Assembly: GCA_964404395.1 (NCBI GenBank)
Contig: CAYOKA010000031.1
Location: 1-20,401, forward strand
From: JAAYBT01 sp964404395
Lineage (GTDB): Bacteria; Bacillota; Clostridia; Acetivibrionales; DTU013
Direction of reading: 5' to 3'
DNA: 20,401 nucleotides
Shown here: positions 5,658 to 14,590 of the stretch, one piece after another
Numbering within the stretch: the first letter of the stretch is position 1
How the letters are laid out: each line of letters starts with the position of its first letter
The notes under the pieces: generated by a model
Databases searched by the model: none
What the model saw: the letters and a program-made list of their open reading frames with translations, nothing else
Told to the model about the DNA's origin: nothing
Position numbers and translations under genes: made by a program

Positions 5658-6497
5658 ATGAAGACAAGGGTAATAAGCGCGATTGTGGCAATCGTACTGT
5701 TGATTGCAATTATTTATCTGGGCAGTACGGCAATAGGCCTGGCCATACTTTTGCTGGCGCTGGGTGCAATATATGAGTTTAACAGAGCACTTGAAAAGGG
5801 CGGTGCCAAGCCTGTATACGCTGTTGGCTATCCGGCCTGCCTTCCGCTCTTATATTTGGCGTTTGAAAAGCTGCTGCCCACGGGGATCAGGGCTTACGTT
5901 GAAAGCAATCGCCTGCTTCTAGCTGCGACCTGTCTGTTTATTCTATTAGCAGCTTTGTTTTGTGTGGCTATGTTTTCAAATGGGAAATATAGCATAACTG
6001 ACGTTGCTATTACGCTTTTTGGAATTGTGTACATTGTATTTCTTTTTTCCTTTGTTACAATGACAAGCAATATGGAAAATGGAGACCTATATATTTGGCT
6101 TATTTTTATTGGGGCATGCGCCACAGACACCTTTGCATTTTTTATCGGCATAACCGTTGGAAAGACGAAGATTATACCGAAAATCAGTCCCAAGAAGTCT
6201 TTGGAGGGCTGTATAGGGGGCGTTGTCGGCTGTGTGCTTGCTATGCTGGTTTTTGGAATCGTTTTTAAATCCGAGCTTGGCGTACCGCTGGTTCATTTTG
6301 CGTTTTTGGGTCTGCTTTGCGGTGTGATTTCGCAAATCGGAGACTGGTCGGCATCCTCCATAAAGAGGACGGTGGGACTAAAGGATTTCGGAAATATCAT
6401 GCCCGGCCACGGCGGGGTGCTGGACAGGCTGGACAGCATACTTTTTGTGGCCCCGACCGTATATTTTTACATAAACCTATTTTTCCGGGGAGTATAA
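5658..6497 (+). CDS. cdsA: Phosphatidate cytidylyltransferase (CDP-diglyceride synthase)
   Basis: CdsA makes CDP-diacylglycerol from phosphatidic acid and CTP at the membrane, the branch point to phosphatidylglycerol, cardiolipin and other phospholipids. About 279 aa with seven or more hydrophobic segments. The complete family signature lies near the C-terminus: SIKRTVGLKDFGNIMPGHGG followed by VLDRLD. Upstream, the stretch ending in CATDTFAFFIGITVGKTK and ISPKKSLEGCIGG is also typical. I chose the ATG at 5658, 9 nt after GGAGG (5644-5648); the GTG at 5652, overlapping the uppS stop, is only 3 nt from that site. dxr begins 3 nt after the stop codon. Confidence 0.96.
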   Translation: MKTRVISAIVAIVLLIAIIYLGSTAIGLAILLLALGAIYEFNRALEKGGAKPVYAVGYPACLPLLYLAFEKLLPTGIRAYVESNRLLLAATCLFILLAALFCVAMFSNGKYSITDVAITLFGIVYIVFLFSFVTMTSNMENGDLYIWLIFIGACATDTFAFFIGITVGKTKIIPKISPKKSLEGCIGGVVGCVLAMLVFGIVFKSELGVPLVHFAFLGLLCGVISQIGDWSASSIKRTVGLKDFGNIMPGHGGVLDRLDSILFVAPTVYFYINLFFRGV

Positions 6498-6500
6498 AGA

Positions 6501-7643
6501 ATGGCAAAAAATATTGTAGTTTTGGGCTCGACCGGCTCTATCGGCTTACAGACGCTGGATGTAGCCAAGAATCTTGGGATTCGGGTAAGTGCGTTGACAG
6601 CCCGCTCAAAAATAGATCTGCTTGAAAAGCAGGCGAGGGAGTTCAAACCGAGTTTGGTGTCAATAGGCGAGGAGCGGCTTGCCCTTGAGCTTAAGAAAAG
6701 GCTTAGTGGACTTGGAATTGATGTATATTATGGTTTAGAAGGCCTGAAGGCCGCCGCTGCCATCAGTCAGGCGGATACAGTTGTCACCTCTATCGTGGGT
6801 ATTGCAGGGCTGATACCGACTATGGAGGCCATTCGCCACGGGAAAAACATTGCACTGGCCAACAAGGAGACCCTTGTAACAGCGGGGGAAATTGTGATGG
6901 CTGAAGCAGCCGCTCATAATGTTTCAATATTTCCGGTAGATAGCGAGCATTCGGCAATTTATCAGTGCCTGGCTGCTAACAGGAAGCAGGATGTGGAAAG
7001 GCTTATTATCACTGCATCAGGTGGTCCTTTCAGGGGGGAAAAGCGCGAGGAGCTTGAAAAAGTCACTGTTGAGCAGGCATTGAAGCATCCTAACTGGAGC
7101 ATGGGGAATAAAATAACTATTGACTCCGCTACCCTTATGAATAAAGGCCTCGAGGTGATAGAAGCTCACTGGTTGTTCGGGTTTACACCGGAAAAGATTA
7201 GCGTGCTGGTGCATCCCCAAAGCATAATCCACTCGATGGTAGAGTATGTGGACGGCTCTGTGCTGGCTCAACTGGGCCCGCCTGATATGCGAATTCCCAT
7301 ACAACTGGCCTTGACCTGGCCACAAAGAGCAGGCAACGAATTTCCCAGAATGGATTTGCTCAGGAATGGCACTCTTACCTTTGAGGAGCCGGACATGGAT
7401 ACATTTGCTTGTCTCAGATTGGCTTATGAAGCAATGGAAGTGGGAGGTACTATGCCTGCTGTAATGAACGGTGCAAATGAGGCAGCCGTCGAACTGTTTT
7501 TGAATAGGGAAATTGGCTTTTGCGATATCCCCAGGTTAATTGAAAGGATAATGCAAACTCATATTGTGAATACAATGCCACATCTTGATGATATAATAGA
7601 AGTAGATAATTGGGCAAGAAAAATGGTTGGAGGAAGCATATGA
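6501..7643 (+). CDS. dxr: 1-deoxy-D-xylulose 5-phosphate reductoisomerase
   Basis: DXR converts DXP to 2-C-methyl-D-erythritol 4-phosphate with NADPH, the first committed step of the MEP isoprenoid pathway and the target of fosmidomycin. It is 380 aa, usual length. NADPH-binding motif VVLGSTGSIG at residues 6-15. Metal ligands appear as Asp-147 and Glu-149 in VDSEHSAIYQCL, and Glu-218 in LMNKGLEVIEAHWLF. The substrate loop is ITASGGPFRG and HPNWSMGNKITIDSATLMNK. GGGGAG lies about 8 nt upstream of the ATG. The stop codon overlaps the rseP start (ATGA at 7640-7643), so translation is probably coupled. Confidence 0.98.
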   Translation: MAKNIVVLGSTGSIGLQTLDVAKNLGIRVSALTARSKIDLLEKQAREFKPSLVSIGEERLALELKKRLSGLGIDVYYGLEGLKAAAAISQADTVVTSIVGIAGLIPTMEAIRHGKNIALANKETLVTAGEIVMAEAAAHNVSIFPVDSEHSAIYQCLAANRKQDVERLIITASGGPFRGEKREELEKVTVEQALKHPNWSMGNKITIDSATLMNKGLEVIEAHWLFGFTPEKISVLVHPQSIIHSMVEYVDGSVLAQLGPPDMRIPIQLALTWPQRAGNEFPRMDLLRNGTLTFEEPDMDTFACLRLAYEAMEVGGTMPAVMNGANEAAVELFLNREIGFCDIPRLIERIMQTHIVNTMPHLDDIIEVDNWARKMVGGSI

Positions 7644-8932
7644 ATTTGCTGTTGGCAATACTGGCATTTAATATAATTGTGATTGTTCATGAGCTGGGAC
7701 ATTTCCTGCTTGCGAAGAAAATGGGCATCAAGGTTCTGGAATTCTCGCTTTTTGTGGGACCGAAGATATTCAGCATTGATCGGGGAGGCACGACATATTC
7801 CCTGAGGCTCTTTCCCATAATGGCCTATGTGAGAATGGAAGGCGAAGACGAGGAATCCGATAGCGAGGAAGCTTTTAATAAAAAATCTAAGAAAGCTCGG
7901 GCAGTGACTATCCTGGGAGGCCCGGCAGCTAATATTCTTCTGGCGGTGGTGCTGCTGACAGCTGTGTTTGCCATAGAGGGATATTCTTCGACCGAGGTAG
8001 GTCGTGTTGTGGAAAATTCGGCTGCTGAACAGGTTGGCATACAAGTTGGTGATAGAATCGTTTCCTACAATGGTAAGAGGACTCTTCTGCCAATTGATGT
8101 AGTTCAGTTTCTCTATGTTTCAAAGGGCGATGTAGCTCAGGTGGAGTACGAACGGGACGGGGAACGATTTGCAGGAGAGATGAGGCCTGTTATCCATCCT
8201 GAAGCTAAAGAGCCTAAGCTTGGCATCTCACTAAGCAGCGAGGATCCTGCCAACTCTAATATTGTTAGGGGACTTTCTCCAAATATGCCTGCACAAGAGA
8301 TGGGCATACAGGTTGGAGATAGAATTGTTGCTCTGAATGGAATTGAAATCGACAATGCGGATGAATTAATCGCCTTTGTTAATGAAAATGGTATGAATCA
8401 GATTCAAGTGAAAGCGCTGCGCGGTGAGTCTGAGGTCAATGTGACAATTATGCCCCAGGAGGTTAAGTCCGAGGAGTGGTATGATATTGGCTTAGCTTTC
8501 TCAGCGAAGAAGGGCAGCATATTCGAATCGCTTTGGCAGTCGCTTGTGTTCACTGTATCTATTGTCAGGAGCGTAGGATATAGCCTTGTATGGCTCATAA
8601 CAGGGCAGGCGAAGCTGGCGGAGCTTATGGGTCCTATTGGCATGGTCAGCACAATAAGCACTTCAGTGGCGATGGCGCCTAATCTGGCTCAGATGCTTCT
8701 GTACCTTATGAATATTACCGCATACCTGAGCATTGCAATCGGGGCTACAAATCTAATTCCTTTTCCCATGCTGGACGGGGGCAAGCTGGTGCTGATAGGA
8801 GTAGAAGCTGTCAGGGGCAAGCCCATTAGCCCGGAGAAGGAAGGGTATATCTCCCTGGTGGGATTTGCACTGATTATTCTGCTGGGCATTTATGCGGCTT
8901 ATAATGATATTGTAAGAATCGTTACAGGTTAG
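7640..8932 (+). CDS. rseP: RIP metalloprotease RseP/RasP with two PDZ domains
   Basis: This is a site-2 intramembrane zinc protease that cleaves membrane-bound anti-sigma factors and leftover signal peptides. It is 430 aa, starting at ATG 7640 with GGAGG 6 nt upstream and overlapping the dxr stop. Zinc ligands are His-17, Glu-18 and His-21 in VIVHELGHFLLAKKMG; the third ligand region is NLIPFPMLDGGKL near residue 377. Membrane segments are predicted near residues 1-20, 88-113, 295-330 and 400-425. Two PDZ-like domains are visible at about 116-185 (VGIQVGDRIVSYNGK) and 205-280 (MGIQVGDRIVALNG). E. coli RseP has two, whereas B. subtilis RasP has one. The substrate cannot be told from this window. 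Confidence 0.95.
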   Translation: MNLLLAILAFNIIVIVHELGHFLLAKKMGIKVLEFSLFVGPKIFSIDRGGTTYSLRLFPIMAYVRMEGEDEESDSEEAFNKKSKKARAVTILGGPAANILLAVVLLTAVFAIEGYSSTEVGRVVENSAAEQVGIQVGDRIVSYNGKRTLLPIDVVQFLYVSKGDVAQVEYERDGERFAGEMRPVIHPEAKEPKLGISLSSEDPANSNIVRGLSPNMPAQEMGIQVGDRIVALNGIEIDNADELIAFVNENGMNQIQVKALRGESEVNVTIMPQEVKSEEWYDIGLAFSAKKGSIFESLWQSLVFTVSIVRSVGYSLVWLITGQAKLAELMGPIGMVSTISTSVAMAPNLAQMLLYLMNITAYLSIAIGATNLIPFPMLDGGKLVLIGVEAVRGKPISPEKEGYISLVGFALIILLGIYAAYNDIVRIVTG

Positions 8933-8961
8933 AAAATTGATTGAGGGGGCTTGGATTTGAA

Positions 8962-10023
8962 ATGGAGGAATGCTTTAAAAGGAAAAAGACAAGAAAAATC
9001 CGCATTGCTGATGCCTTCATTGGCGGTGATGCTCCATTAACAGTCCAGTCTATGACCAATACCAGCACTGCAGATGTGACCGCAACGGTGGAGCAAATCA
9101 AAAGACTCGAAGAAGCAGGATGTGATATCGTTAGAGTAGCTGTTCCCGACAAGGAAGCTGCCGAAGCGATAAGGGCAATAAAAAAAGCAATCACTATACC
9201 CCTTGTGGCAGATATACATTTTGACTATAGGCTTGCGCTAGTTTGCATTGCCGGAGGCGTTGATAAAATCCGCCTTAACCCGGGCAATATCGGCGGCAGT
9301 GAAAGGGTCGGGATGGTTGTGGAGGCTGCAAAGCCAAGGGGAATTCCCATAAGGATAGGGGTCAATTCCGGCTCTGTAGAAAAGCATATATTGGATAAGT
9401 ACGGAGGCGTTAGTGCCGAGGGCATGGTGGAGAGTGCGCTCAGTCATGCTCGCATGCTTGAGGATCTGGGCTTTGAGGATATTATTTTTTCATTGAAGGC
9501 CTCCAGTGTTCCCATGACAATAGAGGCATATCGGCTGATGGCGCAGAAGACGGATTATCCTCTACATATAGGCGTTACAGAGGCCGGGACGCTGTTTGGA
9601 GGGACTGTAAAGTCTGCCGCAGGGATTGGCTGCTTACTCTCTGAGGGGATTGGCGATACATTGAGGGTATCATTGACAGGCGATCCGATTGAGGAGATAA
9701 GGGTTGGCATAGAGATATTGAAGGCATTGGGTCTGCGCAGAACAGGCGTGGAATTTGTTTCATGCCCGACCTGTGGGCGGACACAGATTGATCTTATAAA
9801 AGTGGCAAACGAGGTGCAAGAGCGGCTTGTGGGCTGTGATAAACAGATTCGCGTAGCGGTTATGGGCTGTGCGGTCAATGGGCCAGGCGAGGCCAGAGAA
9901 GCGGATATTGGAATAGCGGGAGGCAAGGGTGAGGCCTTGCTATTTAAAAAGGGTGAAATCATCCGAAAAATCCCGCAGGATAGAATCGTTAAGGAGCTAC
10001 TTGCAGAAATAGAGAAGCTGTAG
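8962..10023 (+). CDS. ispG: 4-hydroxy-3-methylbut-2-enyl diphosphate synthase (flavodoxin-type)
   Basis: IspG (GcpE) reduces MEcPP to HMBPP with a [4Fe-4S] cluster, the penultimate step of the MEP pathway. It is 353 aa from ATG 8962. The TIM-barrel half carries GDAPLTVQSMTNTSTADV, ADIHFDYRLAL and KIRLNPGNIGG. The cluster ligands are Cys-268 and Cys-271 (SCPTCGRTQ), Cys-303 and Glu-310 (MGCAVNGPGEAREADIG). The possible TTG at 8941 has no ribosome-binding site, while GAGGGGG (8943-8949) lies 12 nt before the ATG, a somewhat long spacing. In B. subtilis this position between rasP and polC is held by proS; ispG here keeps a second MEP gene in the same run as dxr and uppS. Confidence 0.97.
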   Translation: MEECFKRKKTRKIRIADAFIGGDAPLTVQSMTNTSTADVTATVEQIKRLEEAGCDIVRVAVPDKEAAEAIRAIKKAITIPLVADIHFDYRLALVCIAGGVDKIRLNPGNIGGSERVGMVVEAAKPRGIPIRIGVNSGSVEKHILDKYGGVSAEGMVESALSHARMLEDLGFEDIIFSLKASSVPMTIEAYRLMAQKTDYPLHIGVTEAGTLFGGTVKSAAGIGCLLSEGIGDTLRVSLTGDPIEEIRVGIEILKALGLRRTGVEFVSCPTCGRTQIDLIKVANEVQERLVGCDKQIRVAVMGCAVNGPGEAREADIGIAGGKGEALLFKKGEIIRKIPQDRIVKELLAEIEKL

Positions 10024-10064
10024 CAAACAATTACTTTAGATAAACTTTAAAGGGGAATTCACAA

Positions 10065-13000
10065 ATGTCAGAACCGGAAATGAACAAAAGCTTTACCGAG
10101 ACCTTCCCGGACTTGGCACTTGATCAGAGCATGTCGGATTATTTTAAATATGTTGTAGTAAAAGGCCTTGGAGTAAGCAGAAAGACCGGGAAGCTCATGA
10201 TTAAAGCCACTGCAGACAGACTAATACCCGCCCCTATAGTGGAGCAGGTGGAGGCTGCGCTGGAGGCGGCTTTTTCTATGAAGGTTGAGTTTAAACTGAA
10301 ATTTCATCTTGATATGTCCATAAACGATATTATTTCGGGCTATTGGGATAGTCTTGTATACATAGTAAATGCAGAGGCTGCTTCAAGCAGAGGCATTCTC
10401 AACGGCAACCGCTGGGAGTTGAAGGGAAATAATCTACAGATAAACCTAGCCAACGCCGGATGTGGCATACTCAAGTCCCTGGGCTGTGACAGGATGATTG
10501 AAAAGACATTATGGAACGCTTTTGGTAAGAAGATAGCCGTTACCTTTCTAAATCAAGAACTGAATCAGGATGTTCGCGAAAAATATATAGAGTTTATGGA
10601 AAATGAAGAAGCCCGTGCACACGAAAAGCTTATGCTTGAAGAAAAGGCTTCGGGATCAAAGAAAAGACGCCGAAAAAGGGTGGGAGACGATAGCGATTCG
10701 CAAATTCGTGAAGTCATTCTCGGTAAGAATTTTAAAGACCATCTGATGAAAATGAGCGAGGTTACGCAGGATTCGGGCAGAGTAGCCATACTTGGTGATG
10801 TTGCCAATGTTGAGTTTAAGGAGGTACGGGGTAACAGTTACATATGCACCTTTGACATGTCGGATTATACAAGCTCAGTGACCGTGAAGCTGTTCATACA
10901 AAAGGATGATTATGATTTGCGATCTGAGCAGATCATTGAGGGCCTTTATTTTAAGGTTCGAGGCGAGGCGCAATATGATAAATATACCAGAGATTTGTCC
11001 ATTATGGCTACAGACATCCTATCAATGGAAAAAAAGATAAAGATGGATGAGGCTGAGGTCAAAAGAGTTGAGCTGCACCTGCATACACAGATGAGTGCTA
11101 TGGATGCAGTTACACCGGTGGGTAAATTGGTGGAGCGCGCCGCACAATGGGGGCATAAGGCTATTGCTATAACAGATCATGGTGTAGTTCAGTCTTTCCC
11201 CGATGCACATAATGCCGGAAAAAAGAACGGTATCAAAATTTTGTACGGAGTGGAGTGCTATCTTTTGGATAACGAACCTCCTGTAGTCTATAAGGTTTCC
11301 GCAAAGCAGGATGGCTACCCAATTGATGGTGGCTTTGTAGTATTCGACATAGAGACTACAGGCTTAAATGCCGCAAAGGATAAGATTACGGAGATTGGCG
11401 CAGTCCGTGTTGAAGGTGGGAAAATTCTTGGTACATTCAGCACCTTTGTCAATCCGGGGGTTCCAATTCCGGAGCATATTACCAAATTAACCGGCATTAC
11501 AGATGCAATGGTGGAGGATGCTCAGCCTATTGAGCAGGTTTTGGAGAGCTTTCTGGAGTTTGTGGGAGATTTGCCGATTGTAGCCCACAATGCAGCCTTT
11601 GATACTGGCTTTATTAAGTTTGCCGCTGCAACTGAGGATAGAGTGCTTGACAATATCATTGTTGATACCTTGCAAATGAGCAGGAGCATGTTCCCGAAGC
11701 TTAGTAAGTATAAGCTAGATGTGGTGGCAAAGCATCTTGGCGTTGGGCTGGATAACCACCATAGAGCGGTGCATGATGCAACTGCAACTGCTGAAATATT
11801 TATTAAATGTCTACAGATACTAAAGGATAAGGGAGTACATACGCTGGACGAAGTAGCGGAAGTCTTGTCAGGACATTTTGATTACAAAAAGTCCCATTCT
11901 TACCATGCCATATTATTGGTTAAGAATAACACGGGCTTAAAAAATCTATATAAAATTGTGTCTGAGTCCCATCTTAATTATTTCTACAAAAGACCCAGAG
12001 TACCAAAGAGCTTGCTGCTTAAATACCGCGAAGGACTGATTGTAGGAAGTGCCTGCGAGGCTGGAGAGCTTTACAATGCAATGGTAATGGGGAAGAGTGA
12101 AAAGGAAATTGAGAGGATTGCAGGCTTTTACGATTATCTAGAGATTCAACCTCTGGGTAATAATGAATTCTTAGTTGAAAATAGCACACTGGCGGGACAG
12201 GAAGAGCTTAAACAGTTGAATAGTCAAATTGTAAAGCTGGGGGAAAGGCTGGCAAAACCTGTTGTTGCTACCTGTGATGTGCATTTTTTAGATCCAACGG
12301 ACGAGGTTTACAGAAGAATTCTAATGAGGGGTCAGGGATATGCTGATGCAGATAAGCAGGCTCCTTTGTTTTTCAGAACTACTGAAGAAATGCTTGCGGA
12401 ATTTGATTATCTTGGACCTAAAAAGGCCTATCAGGTTGTGGTAGAGAATACTAACCTGATTGCGGATATGATTGAAGAAATTACACCTATCCCTCAGGGA
12501 ACTTATACGCCGAGCATTGATGGAGCGGAGCAGGAGATTGAAGAGATGGCATACAGAAATGCTCATGATACGTATGGTAGCCCGCTGCCGGAAATTGTAT
12601 CCGAAAGACTTAAAAAAGAGCTGACCTCAATAATAAGGAACGGATTTGCGGTGATGTATGTAGTAGCGGAGAAGCTTGTGACAAAATCCAATGAGGACGG
12701 CTATGTCGTGGGTTCAAGGGGATCTGTGGGCTCATCCTTTGCGGCGACCATGACGGGGATAACGGAAGTAAACCCCTTACCGCCCCATTATATATGCAAA
12801 AGCTGCAAGTATTCTGAATTTATTACTGATGGCTCTGTAGGATCAGGCTTTGATCTGCCCAAAAGGGAGTGCCCTGTGTGTGGCACTTTGCTCAGGGGGG
12901 ATGGACATGATATTCCCTTTGAAACATTTTTGGGATTTGATGGGGACAAAGCACCTGATATTGACCTGAATTTTTCGGGAGAGTACCAGGCACAAGCCCA

Positions 13001-14393
13001 CAAGTATACGGAAGTGCTATTTGGAAAAGGGAATGTGTTCAGGGCTGGGACAATTTCTTCTATTGCTGATAAAACCGCCTATGGTTTTGTTAAGAAGTAC
13101 TTGGACGAAAAAGAAGTTGTTGTGTCAAATGCGGAAGTTAACAGGTTGGTGCGTGGTTGCACCGGCATAAAGAAAACAACCGGGCAGCACCCTGGCGGCA
13201 TTATTGTTATTCCGGATAAGTATGATGTCTATGATTTTACGCCGATTCAGAGGCCGGCGGATGATGTTAAGTCAGATATTATTACGACCCATTTTGACTT
13301 TCATTCATTGCATGATACTATATTGAAACTCGATATTCTGGGGCATGACGACCCGACAATGATAAAAATGCTCGGGGATCTTACCGGCATCGACATAAGT
13401 GATGTGCCTGTGAATGATGAGAAGGTTATGCAGCTATTTTTGTCAACTGAACCTCTCGGCATTAAGCCGGAGGACATTAATAGCGAGGTTGGAACATTTG
13501 CACTGCCGGAGTTTGGTACGAAGTTTGTAAGGCAGATGCTTCTGGATACTAAGCCAAAGACCTTTTCCGATCTGTTGCAAATAAGCGGACTGTCCCATGG
13601 AACCAATGTTTGGCTTAATAATGCACAGGATCTGGTTAGAAACGACGTCTGCACCATATCAGAGGTAATCGGAACAAGAGACGGCATTATGGTTTATCTT
13701 ATGTATAGGGGGCTTCCGCACAAGAGCGCATTTAAAATTATGGAGGACGTGCGAAAGGGGAAGGGGCTTAAGCCTGAATATGAAGAGGAAATGAGAGCAC
13801 ATTCAGTTCCGGATTGGTATATAGAGTCCTGTAAGAGAATCAAGTATATGTTCCCCAAGGCCCATGCTGCGGCCTATGTGTTGATGGCTATGAGGATTGG
13901 TTGGTTCAAGGTATATCATCCCTTGGCCTTTTATGTGACGTATTTCACAGTCCGGGCTGATGAGTTCGACGCCGAATTGATGACCCACGGAAAAGAGAAG
14001 GTGTGCCAAAAGATTGATGAGCTGGAGAAAATGGGAAACGATATATCTGCAAAGGACAGAAATGTTTTAACAATTCTCGAAGTTGCTAACGAGATGTATG
14101 CCCGCGGATTAAAATTCTTGCCGGTGGATTTGTATAAATCAGCCGCCACCAAATTTGAGATTGTGGGTGATGGGATTCGGCCGCCATTGAACTCCTTGCC
14201 GGGGCTGGGTACTACAGCTGCCAATTCAATAGTGGAGGCTCGTGAACAAGGAAGGTTTATATCTGTTGAGGATCTGAGAATGCGGTCGAAGGTCAGTAAA
14301 ACCGTTATCGATATTTTGACGCAGAATGCTTGTTTGAGTGGCATGCCTGAAAGTAGCCAAATGAGCCTTTTTAGTTTTTTAAATAATGATTGA
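10065..14393 (+). CDS. polC: DNA polymerase III PolC-type alpha subunit
   Basis: PolC is the main replicative polymerase of low-GC Gram-positives. The 1442-aa length is typical. Domain order: N-terminal domain about 1-220; OB fold about 220-330; PHP domain starting near 334 (VELHLHTQMSAMDAV, AIAITDHGVVQSFPDA); an inserted DEDDh proofreading exonuclease about 424-590 (VFDIETTGLNAAKDKITEIGAV, VAHNAAFDTGFI, HHRAVHDATATAEIF); then the rest of PHP, and the polymerase core with a zinc finger (CKSCKY, CPVCG near 910-945) and the catalytic PDIDLNFSGEYQ near 963. All key residues I can check are present. The C-terminus SQMSLF resembles a beta-clamp-binding QxxLF peptide. The stop codon lies inside the -35 box of the rimP promoter. 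Confidence 0.98.
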   Translation: MSEPEMNKSFTETFPDLALDQSMSDYFKYVVVKGLGVSRKTGKLMIKATADRLIPAPIVEQVEAALEAAFSMKVEFKLKFHLDMSINDIISGYWDSLVYIVNAEAASSRGILNGNRWELKGNNLQINLANAGCGILKSLGCDRMIEKTLWNAFGKKIAVTFLNQELNQDVREKYIEFMENEEARAHEKLMLEEKASGSKKRRRKRVGDDSDSQIREVILGKNFKDHLMKMSEVTQDSGRVAILGDVANVEFKEVRGNSYICTFDMSDYTSSVTVKLFIQKDDYDLRSEQIIEGLYFKVRGEAQYDKYTRDLSIMATDILSMEKKIKMDEAEVKRVELHLHTQMSAMDAVTPVGKLVERAAQWGHKAIAITDHGVVQSFPDAHNAGKKNGIKILYGVECYLLDNEPPVVYKVSAKQDGYPIDGGFVVFDIETTGLNAAKDKITEIGAVRVEGGKILGTFSTFVNPGVPIPEHITKLTGITDAMVEDAQPIEQVLESFLEFVGDLPIVAHNAAFDTGFIKFAAATEDRVLDNIIVDTLQMSRSMFPKLSKYKLDVVAKHLGVGLDNHHRAVHDATATAEIFIKCLQILKDKGVHTLDEVAEVLSGHFDYKKSHSYHAILLVKNNTGLKNLYKIVSESHLNYFYKRPRVPKSLLLKYREGLIVGSACEAGELYNAMVMGKSEKEIERIAGFYDYLEIQPLGNNEFLVENSTLAGQEELKQLNSQIVKLGERLAKPVVATCDVHFLDPTDEVYRRILMRGQGYADADKQAPLFFRTTEEMLAEFDYLGPKKAYQVVVENTNLIADMIEEITPIPQGTYTPSIDGAEQEIEEMAYRNAHDTYGSPLPEIVSERLKKELTSIIRNGFAVMYVVAEKLVTKSNEDGYVVGSRGSVGSSFAATMTGITEVNPLPPHYICKSCKYSEFITDGSVGSGFDLPKRECPVCGTLLRGDGHDIPFETFLGFDGDKAPDIDLNFSGEYQAQAHKYTEVLFGKGNVFRAGTISSIADKTAYGFVKKYLDEKEVVVSNAEVNRLVRGCTGIKKTTGQHPGGIIVIPDKYDVYDFTPIQRPADDVKSDIITTHFDFHSLHDTILKLDILGHDDPTMIKMLGDLTGIDISDVPVNDEKVMQLFLSTEPLGIKPEDINSEVGTFALPEFGTKFVRQMLLDTKPKTFSDLLQISGLSHGTNVWLNNAQDLVRNDVCTISEVIGTRDGIMVYLMYRGLPHKSAFKIMEDVRKGKGLKPEYEEEMRAHSVPDWYIESCKRIKYMFPKAHAAAYVLMAMRIGWFKVYHPLAFYVTYFTVRADEFDAELMTHGKEKVCQKIDELEKMGNDISAKDRNVLTILEVANEMYARGLKFLPVDLYKSAATKFEIVGDGIRPPLNSLPGLGTTAANSIVEAREQGRFISVEDLRMRSKVSKTVIDILTQNACLSGMPESSQMSLFSFLNND

Positions 14394-14418
14394 TAATTGA
14401 ACAAAACCATGTTATAAT
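14390..14418 (+). promoter_or_regulatory. Strong sigma-A promoter of the rimP-nusA-infB operon
   Basis: TTGATA (14390-14395), a 17-nt spacer and a perfect TATAAT (14413-14418) with an extended -10 TGT before it. The -35 box overlaps the polC TGA (14391-14393). RNA should start near 14425, so the transcript begins at about AAGTGGGCTGAG, the first arm of the leader structure. Confidence 0.88.
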
Positions 14419-14425
14419 ATTTTTT

Positions 14426-14567
14426 AAGTGGGCTGAGTCGCAGATTATTGCTATAGAATAACCTGCTGACCCGCTGGATTAGGCATATTGTTTATTTGGT
14501 GAAGAGTGGGCTGAACCCACTCTTTGTCTTTAGCATAGGGAGTTTAGCGTTGAGGTACAACACTAAA
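14426..14567 (+). promoter_or_regulatory. Structured, switch-like leader of the rimP-nusA operon
   Basis: The decamer AGTGGGCTGA occurs twice (14427-14436 and 14505-14514). The second copy forms a perfect 9-bp hairpin, AAGAGTGGG (14502-14510) with CCCACTCTT (14516-14524), followed by TGTCTTT, a weak terminator tail. The first copy can pair AGTGGG (14427-14432) with the same CCCACT (14516-14521), or with CCGCT (14471-14475) in an imperfect 5' hairpin. A third hairpin, TTTAG-C-GTTG with CAAC-A-CTAAA (14543-14567), ends shortly before the rimP Shine-Dalgarno. In B. subtilis the operon is reported to be autoregulated by NusA-dependent attenuation in this leader, and the layout here fits that. Confidence 0.6.
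14502..14530 (+). terminator. Attenuator-type hairpin in the rimP leader
   Basis: Perfect 9-bp stem AAGAGTGGG/CCCACTCTT with loop CTGAA, then TGTCTTT. The T run is broken by G and C, as expected for a weak, factor-stimulated terminator. It also could end leftover polC transcripts. Confidence 0.55.
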
Positions 14568-14590
14568 AGCTGAAAGGATTGGACTTTTGT

